NCBI GenBank assembly: GCA_015179125.1
Contig: WHVA01000239.1
Span: 62,001-126,000 of the forward strand
Reading direction: 5' to 3'
Source of the DNA: Gautieria morchelliformis
Taxonomy: Eukaryota > Basidiomycota > Agaricomycetes > Gomphales > Gomphaceae
DNA length: 64,000 bases
Shown here one piece after another: positions 22,805-35,567 of the stretch. The position numbers were made by a program, and so were the translations under genes. The first letter of the stretch is position 1. Each line of letters opens with the position of its first letter. Below the pieces are notes generated by a model that had not been told where the DNA came from, made no database searches, and saw only the letters and a program-made list of their open reading frames with translations.

Positions 22805-23684
22805 GAGGGAACCAAATAGACTCCGGGAGCTCCACAACAAGCTCCCAAGCCCGACGACCCACACGAATACTCTCGAATACTGGGTAGTCATCTTCCTGCT
22901 CAGTAGCCATCACTCCATACCCCTCGGGGATTAGTCCTGTCTCATGAGCTTGATCCAGTGCTGCAAAAAAAATTGCCTCGTGAAGCCGATTGCTGAAAGG
23001 CGGCTGGCTGCGTGGGACGTGAATGGCAGGGTGGTTGATATTGGCTTGCACATCCATTGTCAATTGGTCTTCTATTGCACTGTTATTCTCATCATTGTCT
23101 TCCAAGTCAGATATACTGTCCCCGCTGCTGTCAGTAGCAGTAAGCGACTCCAAGTCATCACTTGTGTCCAGATCGTCTTCATCCAAAGGATGACCGGCCC
23201 CTGTGAGACCTGTGTGATGGACAACGGAGCCATGCATTGAGTAGTACCGCTGAAGCGTGTCTGGATGCACCTCGTCATACTTGGAGACAATCTTGTCATG
23301 CTTTGCATTGCTAAGAAAGCGCATATCCTATAAATAATGTCAATTGTGAAAGAGTAGCCTTGATGTCAGCAAAATTTACTTACTAATGGGGTCCGGTTAT
23401 TTGCACTGGACATCAGATGGTTATTCCAATCGGCTTCAAATGCATTGCAGTCTGCATTTATGTGATCAAGGAAAAGCATGTGTAGGAGCCATAGGTGGTG
23501 AGGGTTGAGACGATCCAGATGATGGGAGCTTTCAAGGCATGCAAAAAAGGTGCACCAAGGGCGGCTAAACTGCATTGTGACCTCAACCCATATTTGCTCA
23601 ATACAGGTGTTGTGAGTTGAACTAAACAAAATAATGAAGCTTATAGAGGAACAAGCACACAGTAGTACTTACAATCCCCACATA

Positions 23685-24256
23685 GGAGGATGTTTATAAA
23701 TGTCATATATATGTATATATAGCTTAGCTCATCTATATTTCATAAAATATATCAAAATTGAGGCAGTTGCCAGCACCTGTAAGACATGCTTAATCCTAGC
23801 CCCAAAGTTCTTTCTCACAGTCTGCTGCTCCCCCAGGAAAGGGTGTATACCCCATTGTCTAAACATCAATAGTTACATATCTTTGTACGATACATGCATA
23901 TTATTTTAAACATACCTTCCAATCAGATCTCTCAACCATATATAATAATATAGTACAGGTATTGTCCATACTTGCTTCTATATTCTGTGATTGTACATCT
24001 AACATGTTTCATGTATACTTTTAATATATAGTCATCCACATCCTCTCTGAAATTGCTCTATTATATCAATACACACCATGCTTTAGCACATATAACCATA
24101 TTTTTAAAATATCAGAACATTCAAAAAAATTTAGGATGTCCACAATATACAAGTTGCTCAAAATGATGGATTATGAATATGGTTAGGGTTGATATTTTAA
24201 AAGATATCTAATATATCCTAGAAGAATATACATTGTTGTCAATGTGAACATCCTCC
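23685..24256. mobile_element. MITE copy 2 (TIR GGAGGATGTT, TSD ATA)
   Basis: 572 bp, starting GGAGGATGTT and ending AACATCCTCC, flanked by ATA on both sides. Removing it and one ATA rejoins the integrase-core gene at codons for SFM and WG. It is the reverse complement of 4415-5061 without the internal duplication. The perfect 10-bp inverted ends and 3-bp duplication suggest a DNA transposon family moved by an enzyme not present here. Confidence 0.9.
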
Positions 24257-25669
24257 ATAAAAGAGCCGCGTGATGGTCCATGGTGCATGATCATCCAGAC
24301 AGTGAGTCCAATGTTCTCGCCACCCCGATCACCACAGAGGCGTGAAGGACAGCCGTACTTGGCTGCTGCATCCAAAAACAAGTCCAGGACTGTGCTTGCA
24401 CGCAGTGCAACCATCTGCACCCTCAGTGTGAGTATTGAGAATTCATGTTGCAAAAAGACATACTGTGTGATCATGTCCATCCACACTGCCATGGATAACA
24501 ATACCATATTGAATTAATTTGTGCAGGCCGTAAAATGCCAAACAGCATTTAACATGGTGGAGATATATTCACGCCATAACAGAGTGTCGTGTTGGCGAAG
24601 AGCCTGTCCAAGGCCATCAACCCGTCATAGAGATTTTCGAACACACTCCTTCTGTATCTGTATACCCTGGCGACTTAAAAATCCCATGGTATATCAAACT
24701 CCAGAGTTGGGGCATAGGCGTTTGTAGAGTTTGATTAGAAGATTGAGATCTATATCATTAAGAGTGGAGAAGCATTGGCTGAGTCCCATTTCTTGCAGCT
24801 TGTACCTCAGGGTGTTCCAGTGTATGCCTAAGAGTTGTGAAAGAAGCTGCAGACTGAGGTGACGGTTCCCAGATACGGCCTCTTTCACCCACTCGGCATT
24901 CAATTGCTTCGTTGGCCAACCGACACATCCGGTATGGATAATAGTGGTAAGATCCTCCCTAGACGTGGCTTCTGGATCACTAAACATGCAGACGAGTAGC
25001 GTAGTAAACCAATGAGTACAATATACATATATGTCATCTGCTCCTTTCACAGCAATGGTTAGCTCTACTAGTAATTTACCTAGACAGATGGCACATGTCT
25101 TAAGCCAAATCACAGGTAGTTCAGTAGCACCCAGGTTCCGGAGGAGATAGCATATGCGCCCTAGAAGGGAATTGAAGTGGTATTTGAGGCAAAGCAAATC
25201 ACCATCCTCACGATGAAGAACATGCAAGGCATGTGAGTAGGACCTAGAAATTATTTGATGAGCTCGGTTGACATTGTGTCCCCACCTGCTTGGTGGACCA
25301 GGACCTGGAAAATCCGGGAATGCAGGTGGGAGGACCATGTTGCATGACAGGTGTTGGAGTTTCCTTTTGCTTTCTTTACTTGTCCCCATTGCTTCTCAAA
25401 ATTCTACTTACAGTTTTCTACTAATACCATAGATCATGACTGTCATTACTCACCATAGCGAATTTTACCTCGAAGATGGTTCAATCACATTACAGGTATG
25501 AGATTATAGCAATGCTCACTTATATTACAAGCTAAAATACTGGTCCAGATTGAGGATGTCCTCTACAAACTCCATATATCACTCCTTCGCAAACTTTCAG
25601 TTGTTTTCAAGGATATGTTGTCCATGCCGCCAAGCTCTTCACAGCCCAACCATCATGAAGGCATGAGCG

Positions 25670-26941
25670 TGTCATGACGCATTTATTTCCCATACTCAGA
25701 TGCTCTGTTCTCCCATTCCCCACTCCACCTCTGTGTTCATTCCGATCGCCCTTGCCGTGTTCGGTGAGCGATCTTCGCTGTTCACACCATTTACCATAGC
25801 CACGCCATCAAAGCATGATCGACGTCTTTGGACTGACTTGGCAGTCATCGCTGGGCCTATCACCTCCTCTGATCAACCCTCTTTCGATGGTGTTCCTATG
25901 ATCGGATTGTCATGACTTGTGTATTTCCTGCACCTTGTTATCCCCATTTCCCCTTTTGCCACTCCTCCCCCATGTTCGCTCGGCTTTGCCCTCCACCTCG
26001 ACCACTCCTCCCCTATGTCATCTCCATTCTCCCTTCCTTGCATTTCTCTGAACAGCCATTCGCTGCTCGCATCATTCGCCAGCAGGCACACCATCAAAAC
26101 ACGATTGACATCCCTACCCGGCATGATGGCTCGTCAGTAGCTTCATCAGCTTCTCGATCCAACCCCCTTTTGGTGTTCATATGAGCAGGGTGCATTCACG
26201 GGACGCCCTACCCGTAGGTCATGTGGGATCAACCCAGTAGATGAAGAACCCATGCAGGGTGGTGTATATGCGGGCCCCAAGACATGATTTCGTACATAGG
26301 TGCCTTCACCACCTTTACTCTCTGTCGTTTCATGTTCTCCCTCTTCTCTCACTCTATTGTATGTTTATTTCATCTATGTTGTATCATGACTGCACACCCC
26401 TATCCAACCCTGACTCGTGACGGCCTCTTTCCTATTCGCTGATACCTCACGAGCATTCGATATAAGTAGTTTGCATTCGCATGTATATTCCCCAGTTCAA
26501 TTATCATACGTCTTCCATCTTGTGCAAACTTGACCTCGCTGTGATCATCATCTTGAGCCTTCTCTTGGAGATTTCTATCTTCGACCAGCAGAGGACTTAG
26601 GCACCACTGGTGAGTTCTCATACTTCATCTTCGTTACCTTAGCCTTCGAACTATGTTCTGTGCTGTCAGCGAAGGGCTCCGAAGGAGCACCTTCGCCGGC
26701 GAAGGGATTGTCGCTACTTAGACAGCCCTTCCGTGACACCTTGTACATTACATCGTCAAGTGCCACGGGCTATTTCGCTACAACTGTAGATAGGGCGAGC
26801 GCCATTCGGGCAACCCTCTTATCTTGTGAACATTTGTTGGTTCACCTATTTGCTGAACGGCATACTTATTCGCACAAGTTATTCGGGCATTCGCTGTGTT
26901 CACTAATACACGATATTAACGCCTAAAAACCAATCTTGACA
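25670..26941 (+). repeat. Solo LTR, family C (TSD GAGCG)
   Basis: 1272 bp from TGTCATGACGC to CCAATCTTGACA, flanked by GAGCG. This is the fullest uninterrupted copy of the family in the window. No element internal sequence is attached. Confidence 0.9.
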
Positions 26942-27109
26942 GAGCGATGAGAGCCCTGTTAAATTGGGTCTGCCATTTACGGTAAAAAAAATGGATTATT
27001 TACTGTGGTGGTTTATGTGTTGGTAAGACAGCATTAAACTATTTATTAATGGCTGAACTGAAGCACCCTAGCTATAGTTCAAATCTCCCCCCCTTAGAAG
27101 GGCTTGTTT

Positions 27110-27695
27110 AGATCCTCTAACTCGGCACATTCCTACAGATAGATGTTGCCAGGTCTTTTGCAATCCAGGCCCTCTCTACCGATTCCCTGAACCTTTCCCC
27201 TGCTTGGCAGCTCTCTCTTGCACTTAGGTTCCGCATCAGTGACTGGATCAAATTAGCTTTTAAAGCTCTCGTTGCGACACCAGCTCATCAACTCAGTCTA
27301 GAGGATGCCTCATTCTTAGGTCTCACTATCATGCACATTATCCACTCCACACAGTCAGAAATCTGCCATCTTCGCCTCATCCTCGCATATAACCCACTCA
27401 AGATGGACAAACACGATGTGTTGTGCAAGAGGCCTGCTCTTGGCTGCCAGGCCAGCTGGGAAGCTGCCTAGTGGGATGGGTTTGCACGCCATTATCTACA
27501 TCCAGATCACCCCTGCACACCACTCGAAGCACTTGCGAAGTTCGAATCCGCAAACATTGCAGTTGTCACGACAGCCTGCAGGCTTCAGGCAGTGGAATTT
27601 ATCAGAGATCATGGAGTTTTTGACAGGGAATATGGTATATTGGAGGAGGGACTGAAGTTGCTTAAGAAGTTTGAGGGAACTGTGGTTGGTGTCTA
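27110..27695 (+). pseudogene. BTB-domain-type protein, C-terminal remnant
   Basis: Frames read FAIQALSTDSL, SPAWQLSLALRFRISDWI, LEDASFLGLTIMH and ILEEGLKLLKKFEG, ending at a TAA near 27695. The combination resembles the region after the BTB/POZ domain in the large agaricomycete BTB family. A frame change near 27415 and an in-frame TAG near 27472 break it, and no BTB domain precedes it. Pseudogene fragment; family assignment is from recall. Confidence 0.45.
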
Positions 27696-28154
27696 ATTTC
27701 TTTGATTTTATACCGGTCTTTACTGCTCTTCATTGCTATCAGATTACAGTACTTAAAAAATTAATGGCATTAAATTTTTGATTACAAGTGGTTGAAATAA
27801 ACAATGTTGCGCGCGCGGGGAAGTCGCTCGCATGCGCACGCAGGTTTACATTTTCGGCGCTCATGGGAAAATTGATTTTTGTGCAGGATGACACCCATAG
27901 ATGAGTGCTTCTGCTTCCCAAATTGATGCGTGCCTTGTGGCGTGGCCAGCGAAGCGGCCTGCGCGCTTGACGTGAATCAACCCTAAATGGGTATATCATC
28001 AATACTTCTGATCGGGACTCCTTTTGCACTCCGACCACCACCATCGCCAGGGCGCTTAAGAAATTCCTACCTCTTTTCTCGTAGATACCTAGCCACGCAT
28101 GCTCTTAGAGCCCATCCATAACCAAAAAAGACACCTAGACGAGACTGGGCCACA
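27696..28154. other. Spacer before the LINE
   Basis: No gene seen. The last 100 bp probably form the 5' untranslated part of the LINE, but its exact start and target duplication could not be placed. Confidence 0.4.
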
Positions 28155-30031
28155 ATGCCACCCGGATCGTCGCCAAGTGGGCCGAGGGGCCGCGTCACGC
28201 CCACCACAAGGGCAACACACACCTCCACACCCACACCCACCCTGGCACAAGCGAAGTTGGACAGCCAGGGTAGGATATGGCAGAAGACACCCACAAGCCA
28301 GGAGAAGGACACAGAACAGGGGGATGAAGCAGGCCCGCCAGTCAAAAAGCGACCCTCAGCCGGCCAACCCACCATGAGGGGCACAGTTGCAGAGACAGAG
28401 ACGCTTGTGCGAGAGGAGATAAGGGACTTACCCGGGCAGGAAATAATGGACATAGAAGGAGGTAAGCATTACCTAGAGCGCACATTACGGACTGTCCCAG
28501 GAGCACCATGGATGATCGAGGCACTAGTCACAGCCATTCTCCAAGTTACTCAGTACAAAGGCCTGACGCGACAAATGACCAACGCGCTTCAATCCATAGT
28601 GTTCGTCCTAGAGCGGCTAGACGACGACGCCAGGGGGGATAGGATAGCTGACAGAGTGAGGATGCAGCTAAAGGAGGAAGGGAACACTCTTGAGACGAAG
28701 CTAAAGGGGGCCGCAGCCCTCATAGGAAAGGCCACGGTTGCAGCAGAACTGGCAGCCCAAGCCTCCCAGAGCATCACAGAAGGAGCAGAGGCGGCCCTGT
28801 TATCCATCCAAAATGTCTTCTCGACTGTCTCCACAACAGCCATGCAACTCAATGAAACAATGACCACCTACAGAGATGCTGTAAAGAAGGCAATAACACA
28901 CCCTCAGGGAGCGCCCTCTATCGTTGCCGCAGCCCCCACTGTCGACGTCAGTATTAGAGTGAGGGAGGAGTCAAACAATGACAGATACTAGTAGATGCTA
29001 CGGACACTGGAACACATATCCTCGGAGAGCTGGACAATGCAAGGTTGGCTGAGAAAGCCAATGAGGCTCTGCACGCAATAGACTCGGACACCATGCACTC
29101 TGTCATTAGTGCAAGACACCTGAACAATGGCGGAGTCATATTCAAACTTGATTCTGAAGAGGCGGCAGCATGGATCAATATGGCACAACACAGGGTCCAG
29201 TTCACGTCAGCGCTGGCCCCTGATGCAAGAATCAAGACCAGACTATTCCCCCTCGTGCTGCAGTTCATCCCCCTGCACTTCGGGCCTGACAGGGACAACG
29301 AGCTCAGAAACATCGAGAGCACCAACAGACTCCCCCATGGCGCGATCGACAGGGCCAAGTGGCTCAAGCCCATTCACCGGCGGTCGCCTAGCCAGACCTG
29401 TGGACATGCGCTCATCACCTTCAACAGCCCGGAGATAGCCAACAAGGTCCTGACTGGCGGACTCATCATCTGTCAGAAAAGGGTGTACGCAGAAAAATGC
29501 AAGAAGGAGCCCACCTGTTGCAGGAAATGCCAAGGGTGGAGCCACTTCTCCTATGCGTGTCCTCAGACTTATGACACATGCGGTACATGTGGAGACCGAC
29601 ACGAGATGTCTTCCTGCACCAACGTGAACAAAGTCCACTGTGCCACCTTCAGGGCCGACACCCACGCGAGTTGGGACCAGACATGCCCCTCTTTTGTGCG
29701 CAGATGTGAGGAGCTGGGCGGGAGGCTACCGGAGAACCTCTTGCCATATTTCCCCACGGCGGAGACCTGGACACGTATCGTGGCCACCCAAGGCTGCCCC
29801 TCCTACGCTGATGCTACCGCTACCTCCTGGCCCACACGCCAACAGCAGCTGGACAACGGTGCCCCACCGGGGAGGCACACACAGACAGCCAACACTACCT
29901 TACCTACTGACGACACGAGGACAGCTGACAATAGAACAAAGGCCACCAACCCCTCAGCGGTGGGGCAGCCCAGCCACCCTACCAAATCGCATCAAACTAG
30001 GCCCCACGACATGGTGGGGCAACACAGATAA
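28155..30031 (+). pseudogene. LINE ORF1 (Gag-like, zinc knuckles)
   Basis: Starts at ATG 28155 and runs about 625 codons with one frame change near 28978 (frame ends NNDRY*, and the next frame resumes QILVDATDTG). The first third is Pro/Thr/basic, then a helical Ala-rich region. The second half has an RNA-binding-like section and two knuckles, CRKCQGWSHFSYAC and CGTCGDRHEMSSC, near 29520-29620. In non-LTR elements this protein coats the RNA. The TAA at 30029-30031 precedes ORF2 by 33 bp. Confidence 0.75.
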
Positions 30032-30064
30032 TAACAAAGGTCAGTCACAGCCCGCACATGACTG

Positions 30065-33000
30065 ATGCCTTACACGATAGAACCTACACCGAGGAGACTG
30101 AGGATTTTTCAAAAAAACCTGAACAAATCGGACAAGGCCCAATACGACTTAATCAACTCGCCGATTCACAACAAATGGGATCTCATCCTGCTACAAGAGC
30201 CCTACATTGACTCCCTAGGCAACACCAAGGCCAACCACAACTGGCACATGCTATATCCCTCTTCCCATCTTACTGACAATTCTGCAAAACAATCTATCAT
30301 ACTGGTCAATGCCGTGCTTGACACGAACACATGGAAACAGCTGGCATACACACACTCGAACGACGCCACCATGTTCCAAGTCAGACATGCACAGGGTAAA
30401 GTTACCGTATTCAACATTTACAACGATTGCGGACACTCACAAACCATCCACCACCTTGAGCAATTCGTTGAGGCGGGGAGGCAGAGCATACTACTACATG
30501 ATTCGGATGCCATGGTCTGGTGCAGAGACTTCAATCACCACCACCCCATGTGGGACGAGGAAAGGAACCACCACCTATTCACGGCAACGGCAACAGCGGA
30601 AGCGGAGAAGCTCATATCAATGCTGGCAGACTACAACATGACCATGGCCCTGCCTAAACGCCTGCCCACACTCCAGTCCATGTCGACAAAGAACTGGACA
30701 AGGGTGGACAACGTGTTTTGTACCGACAACATAGCAGACTCCGTCGTTACATGCGACACCAACCCGCGCACCTGCGGCCCAGGCACTGACCACGTCCCTA
30801 TACACGCAGTGCTTGATCTCGAGGTCTCACTTGACCCACCGGCGCCCTTCCACAACTTCAGGGCGGACAACTGGGAGAGCTTCAGGGAACAGCTGGCTGA
30901 GCAACTGGAGCACCTGCCAGACGCAAAAGAGCTCAGAACAATAGAAGAGTTCGACGTGGCAGTAGATGTGCTGACGACGGCCATCCAAGACACAATAGAC
31001 ATAGAGGTGCCGCTGTCCAAACCAGTCCCACACTTGCGCAGATGGTAGAGCAAGGAGTTATCGGACCTCAAAAAGAAAAAGAATAAGCTAAACAATCTGT
31101 CCTATCAACACTGCGCAGTAGCTAACCATCCTTCCCATGAGGAGCTTTGACAGATCAATGAAAAGTACGGAGCGGCCATAAAGGACGCCAAGACACAGCA
31201 CTGGTCCGACTACCTGGACGACCTCGCTGACAACCTGCTATGGTCCGCCAACAGATACATAACAAACCCTGCCGCGGACGGGGGGAAATCACGAATACCC
31301 ACACTTGAGACAACGGGCCCCAATGGCACAATACACAAGGCGGAATCCAATGAAGAAAAGAGCCAGACCCTAGCAACAGTGTTCTTCCCGCCCAAACCAG
31401 AGTCCCCCCAGTCCTTTGACGGCTACAGCTACCCCAGAAGGGTTAACTACCACTTCCAGCTCCATGAGGGTCAACTACGGCGACAGATCACCAAGCTGAG
31501 ACTGCACAAAGCCCTGGGGGATGACGGTATACCCAACATCATCCTCAAGGAAGCAGTAGACCTCATAGCCGGACACCTTCTATGGATATACAGGGCTGCC
31601 TTCACGCTAGGGACATACAGCACCAGGTGGAAGTCATGGGTAACGGTTGTCCTACGAAAGCCGGGCAAAGCTAACTACAGCGCACCAAAATCCTACCGAC
31701 CCATTGCGCTGTACAACACAATGGGAAAGCTGCTGACCGCGATCATAACGGAGGACATGGTACATCTGACCGAGAAGCATCACCTCCTCCCTGCCAATCA
31801 CTTTGGAGGCAGGCCAGGCAGAACGACAACTGACGCGCTGCACTTAGTTGTCAACAAACAAAGGTGCCTGGCGACGCAAGAAAGTGGCAGTAATGCTGTT
31901 TCTGGACATAGAAGGTGTGTTCCCAAATGCAGTCACCGGCCGCCTCCTCCACAACATGCGGAAGCGAAGAGTACCTGAGGAGTACGTTCTATTCATGGAA
32001 AGGATGCTAACAAACCGGCGAACACGACTCAGATTTGACAGATACACATCGGACTGGGTCCCCATCGACAATGGCATAGGACAAGGGGACCCTCTCTCAA
32101 TGATACTCTACTTATTCTACAACATGGACCTCATCGATGTGGCCTCAGAGAAGGGCCAAGCGGCAGTTGCATTTGTTGATGACGCTAACCTGTTTGTGGA
32201 AGGGGACTCCTACGAAGAGGCATATGATAGCCTAGGGAGGATGCTGCTGAAGTCGGGAGGAGTGGAGTGAAGGACTGGACAGAAGCTCACCACTCAAGGT
32301 TCGAGAAAACCAAATTCGCAATAGTCTGCTTCTCACGATGAAGAGTCCCCGACGGCAACTGCCCCGGAAAAACAAAACCCAAGCCCAGGCCAGGCTTCAC
32401 CTACGAAGGGACCACTATCCAGCCACAGGAAGCACACAAGTTCCTGGGGGTGCTCCTTGACGAGGAGCTACAATGGAAAATACAGGCGGTGAAAGCGATA
32501 GCCAAAACGGTGAAGTGGACGATGTTATTCCGCAGACTAGCTAAGCCTTCCACAGGAGTGCGGGCCATGTACATGTGCAAGCTCTACACAGTGGTGGCAA
32601 TACCGAAGCTTGCATACGCAGCCGACATATGGTTCACGCTGGTCCAGAGGTGGGCCGGAAAAAAGAAAGTGTCAGGGTCAATTGGAGTGGTGCGTAGGCT
32701 AACGACAGTGCAGAGAATGGCGACCATCGCCATCACAGGCACCATGAAAACCACAGCAGCTGACATCCTGGAGGGCCACACCAACGTCCTACGATAGAAC
32801 TGCTCTTACTCTATGTCTGCTACAGGGCCGCCGCACATATGATTACACTACCGACGTCCCACCCACTCGCCAAACCGGTCAAGACCTGTGCTGCTAGACT
32901 CGTCCAACACCACCCCTCACCGATCCACGTACTACTGCACACCTTCACCCTGAAACCAGGCGACCTCAAGACAATCACGCCGGCGCTACAAGTACCCAAC

Positions 33001-33527
33001 CAACCCCCGTCCTTCACCACCGAGATAGCCGACACGAGAGAGGAATCGAAGGAGGCCGATCAGCTGATACCTCCGACGCGAAGGTCTACACCGACAGCTC
33101 GGGAGTCGACAGCAGTACAGGAGCGGCAGCAGTCCTATACAAAGGGGGCAGACGTACCAAAACACTGAGATACCATCTGGGCCCGCTGGCTCATAGGAAG
33201 CAGAGGCGGTGGGCGTGATGCTCGCGCTGGAACTCCTGGCACGAGAAAGAGGCATACAGAAGGTGTTGATCCTGTTGGACAACCAAGCGGTAATCCAGTC
33301 CCTCAGCTTCGTCAAAGCCAGACCAGGTCAGAGAATTCTGCACCACGCACACATGCTGGCCAACAGGGTAGCGGCCCCAACCAGACGACAGGGTACCAGC
33401 TTGAATATCGCATAGGTCTCGGGTCACGATGAAGTACGCGGCAATGAGGAGGCAGATGAAGAGGCGAGGAAAGCAGCAAAAGGGGATAGCGACCAGGCAA
33501 GTGAACTACCTGTATTCCTTACCACGG
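30065..33527 (+). pseudogene. LINE ORF2 (endonuclease, RT, RNase H), 3' truncated
   Basis: An APE-type endonuclease comes first (QKNLNKSD, LLQEPY, DFNHHHPMW, GTDHVPIH), then reverse transcriptase with LDIEGVFPNAV, GQGDPLS and the FVDD box near 32175, then RNase H with YTDSSG and GHDEVRGNEEADEEA. Breaks include a TAG at 31046-31048 (RRW*SKEL), TGA at 31148-31150 and near 32338 (both fit CGA), and frame changes near 31860 and 32260. It ends mid-protein at about 33527, where minus-strand chromovirus sequence begins, so no 3' end or A-tract remains. RNase H suggests a Tad1- or I-like clade. Confidence 0.8.
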
Positions 33528-33529
33528 AG

Positions 33530-35010
33530 ACCGTTCGCTGTTTGTATAACAGCGTTTTGTCATCCTCTCCAAGTGACCAGGGCTCTGACTTCACGTTCAG
33601 AAGGGGGACCACCATCCACTGAGACTGAAGACGGGTGATGTGGGCTGAGGACAAAGGATTGGTCAACTGGCCCTGTTGGATGGATGTCAACAGTGATGCA
33701 GAGTCAAGGATGATGGCGCGAATGAGTTGCCTGCTCTTAAACATCGACTGGAAGTTGTGGGGATTCACCAATGCATAAGCACCATCCCCCCCTTTAGGGT
33801 ACACGTTGCCCCGACGGGTCAATGCATCGGGCTTTGTGCCAAGTCACCCAGCTCAGTAGCGAATGATGTAGTTGAAACCTGACAGGTGTTCGGACCATCG
33901 AACCTGTCGTCAGGTCAGCTTTTTTGTAGTCGCGAAGTACTCAAGGATTTTTGTGGTCGGAGAGGACAAAGATGATGTGGGATGCCCCTTCAAGGGAGTT
34001 TCACCATTGTTTGAAGGCACAAAAGATGGCGAGCAGCTCTTTGTCATAGATCTCGTAGTTCATCTCGGCAGGTTGCCCTCTTTGTCGGAGGTGGTTCAGG
34101 AGGCGAAGAATGGAATGGGAGGTGGTCATCGATCAGCGATTCTGTACATGGTGTACAGGGGCAAGAATGACTCAGAATGGGCTCTGTTTTTGGTCGAATA
34201 GGTTCGGCTTCTATTATGCGTTCTTTCATAACTGAAAATGGATGGATGAGATTGTTAGGAAGCGATATAGAGGACTCAGAGGAGTGATTCTCGATCGGCT
34301 TGGTAGATAGAAGTAAGGGTTCGCCATCCACGTCGAACATCTGTTCATAACCAGAAAGATTCAGAATAGGAGTGGGCGAGGGAGTGACTTCCGGTGGAGG
34401 GACAGGGATGTAGGAGAGTGGTCCAATCGCCGTGTTGGGGACATAACCCAAGGATGGCGGGGACAAATGTGAACCAGGAACTGGCGGTGGCGAAGTCATC
34501 GACACAGTGTGGACTTCGGGGATACTGTTGAAGATAGCCGGCAGGGAAATCATCGTACAGGCCATGGCGACCGTCATACGTGGGAGCATGGAATCGGTGT
34601 CAGAAGGAAAGGTGATTGAGAGGGAGCCCCAATCGATAGTGGGTTTCTTAGAGCGAAGCCACGGAAGCCCAAGAACGATCACGGCCAAAGGGTGTAACTT
34701 TGTGACAAGGAACGAAATGTCCTGCGAAGAGGAGTTGCTGAAAGTGAGACTAGTATCTAGATATTCGTGAATGAAACCAGCAGTGGCTGGCTTCCCGTCG
34801 AAAAGGGACAGAGCGATCGGCGAACGGAGCGATGTACATATGAAACCGGGACGAGAGGAAAAGGAGCTATCAATAAAATTGGAAGTAGCACCAGAGTCGA
34901 TGAGAGTAGGGACGGAGTGAGAGAGACCAGGAAGATGTACATGGAGGATGAAGGATGAATCGGAATGGGAGCTAATAGACGCGAATAAGCACACCGGTGA
35001 TGCAGAGTAG
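33530..35010 (-). pseudogene. Chromovirus remnant: protease fused to RNase H, no RT
   Basis: On the minus strand, from 34994, a protease region (PTLIDSGATSNFID, near 34900) runs about 300 codons. It passes directly into RNase H (PAEMNYEIYDKELLAI, then SDHKN) near 34100-33900 and continues to ILDSASLLTSIQQGQL and WSLGEDDKTLLYKQ near 33560. The whole reverse transcriptase between them is missing. Upstream Gag lies at 41550-42053, beyond a solo LTR. It is close kin of element B at 5439-6903 and serves as the reference for the inversion junction. Confidence 0.8.
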
Positions 35011-35070
35011 TGTCATGACGCGTTTATTCCTCATAACTCAGGTGCTCTGTCCTGACATTTCTCACCCCAT

Positions 35071-35565
35071 TGTTGGGTGCATTTATGCTCCTGCACCAAA
35101 ATCAAGCATAATATATTCAATTTATTGTGTGGTGTTTCAATATTTTCTCATACTGTTCTTGTACCATGCATCCATTTCTCTGCTTATTTTCGAAATTTTC
35201 TAGTCACTCTCTATCTCTCCATTTCATTCTGTTATTTCTACTTTCACAGGCGGCTGCACCCAGCGGAGTTTGAAATGACTTCGACGCGCGAGCCCTTGGG
35301 CGCTAAAGGGCCGGGTGCAAGTATATGCCTTCTGAGACAGGATTACACTCCTCTCTCAGTGACAATAAATTCACTGAGAGAGGCGAGTAGTATCTTTCAT
35401 ATTTATATAGCATGTTGACTGAAAATCATGTAGTATATTTGATTCTAGGTATTGTATTAATACATCAGTGACAATAAATTCACTGAGAGAGTATATTTGA
35501 TTCTAGATTCTAGCTTTCTAAGAACTCTACCGAACCTTCCCTGCCATAGCCCCTAGTTGCCAACA
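35071..35565 (+). repeat. 5' LTR of the 35-kb Copia element
   Basis: 495 bp. It contains a perfect 13-bp stem (35350-35362 with 35371-35383) whose loop holds AATAAA, and a second partial copy of the same sequence near 35467. Confidence 0.97.
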
Positions 35566-35567
35566 AG

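Larger units (their letters stand above)
13055..25389 (-). pseudogene. Integrase-core (DDE) gene, broken by nested insertions
   Basis: Coding pieces on the minus strand run from ATG 25389 to a TAG at 13055-13057. The N-terminal exon (to 24694) has a helical region with WVKEAVSGNRHLSL. Downstream are possible catalytic residues of a retroviral-type integrase core: an aspartate in HGSVDG, one in GDRGGEN (near 24320), and a glutamate in NTCIEQIWVEV (near 23600). The C-terminus reads ELPESIWFP, then, on the far side of the TRIM, RAVAWSQGLHIMQ. Several stops are present (for example TGA in KSL*RVDG). The MITE at 23685-24256 splits SFM|WG and the TRIM splits the last exon. This resembles an agaricomycete multi-copy integrase-core family; whether it mobilises anything is unknown. 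Confidence 0.7.

Noticed and set aside
35077..35418. 113-codon ORF repeated at 39840-40181
   Set aside because: It is the Copia LTR; identity reflects LTR duplication rather than a gene.
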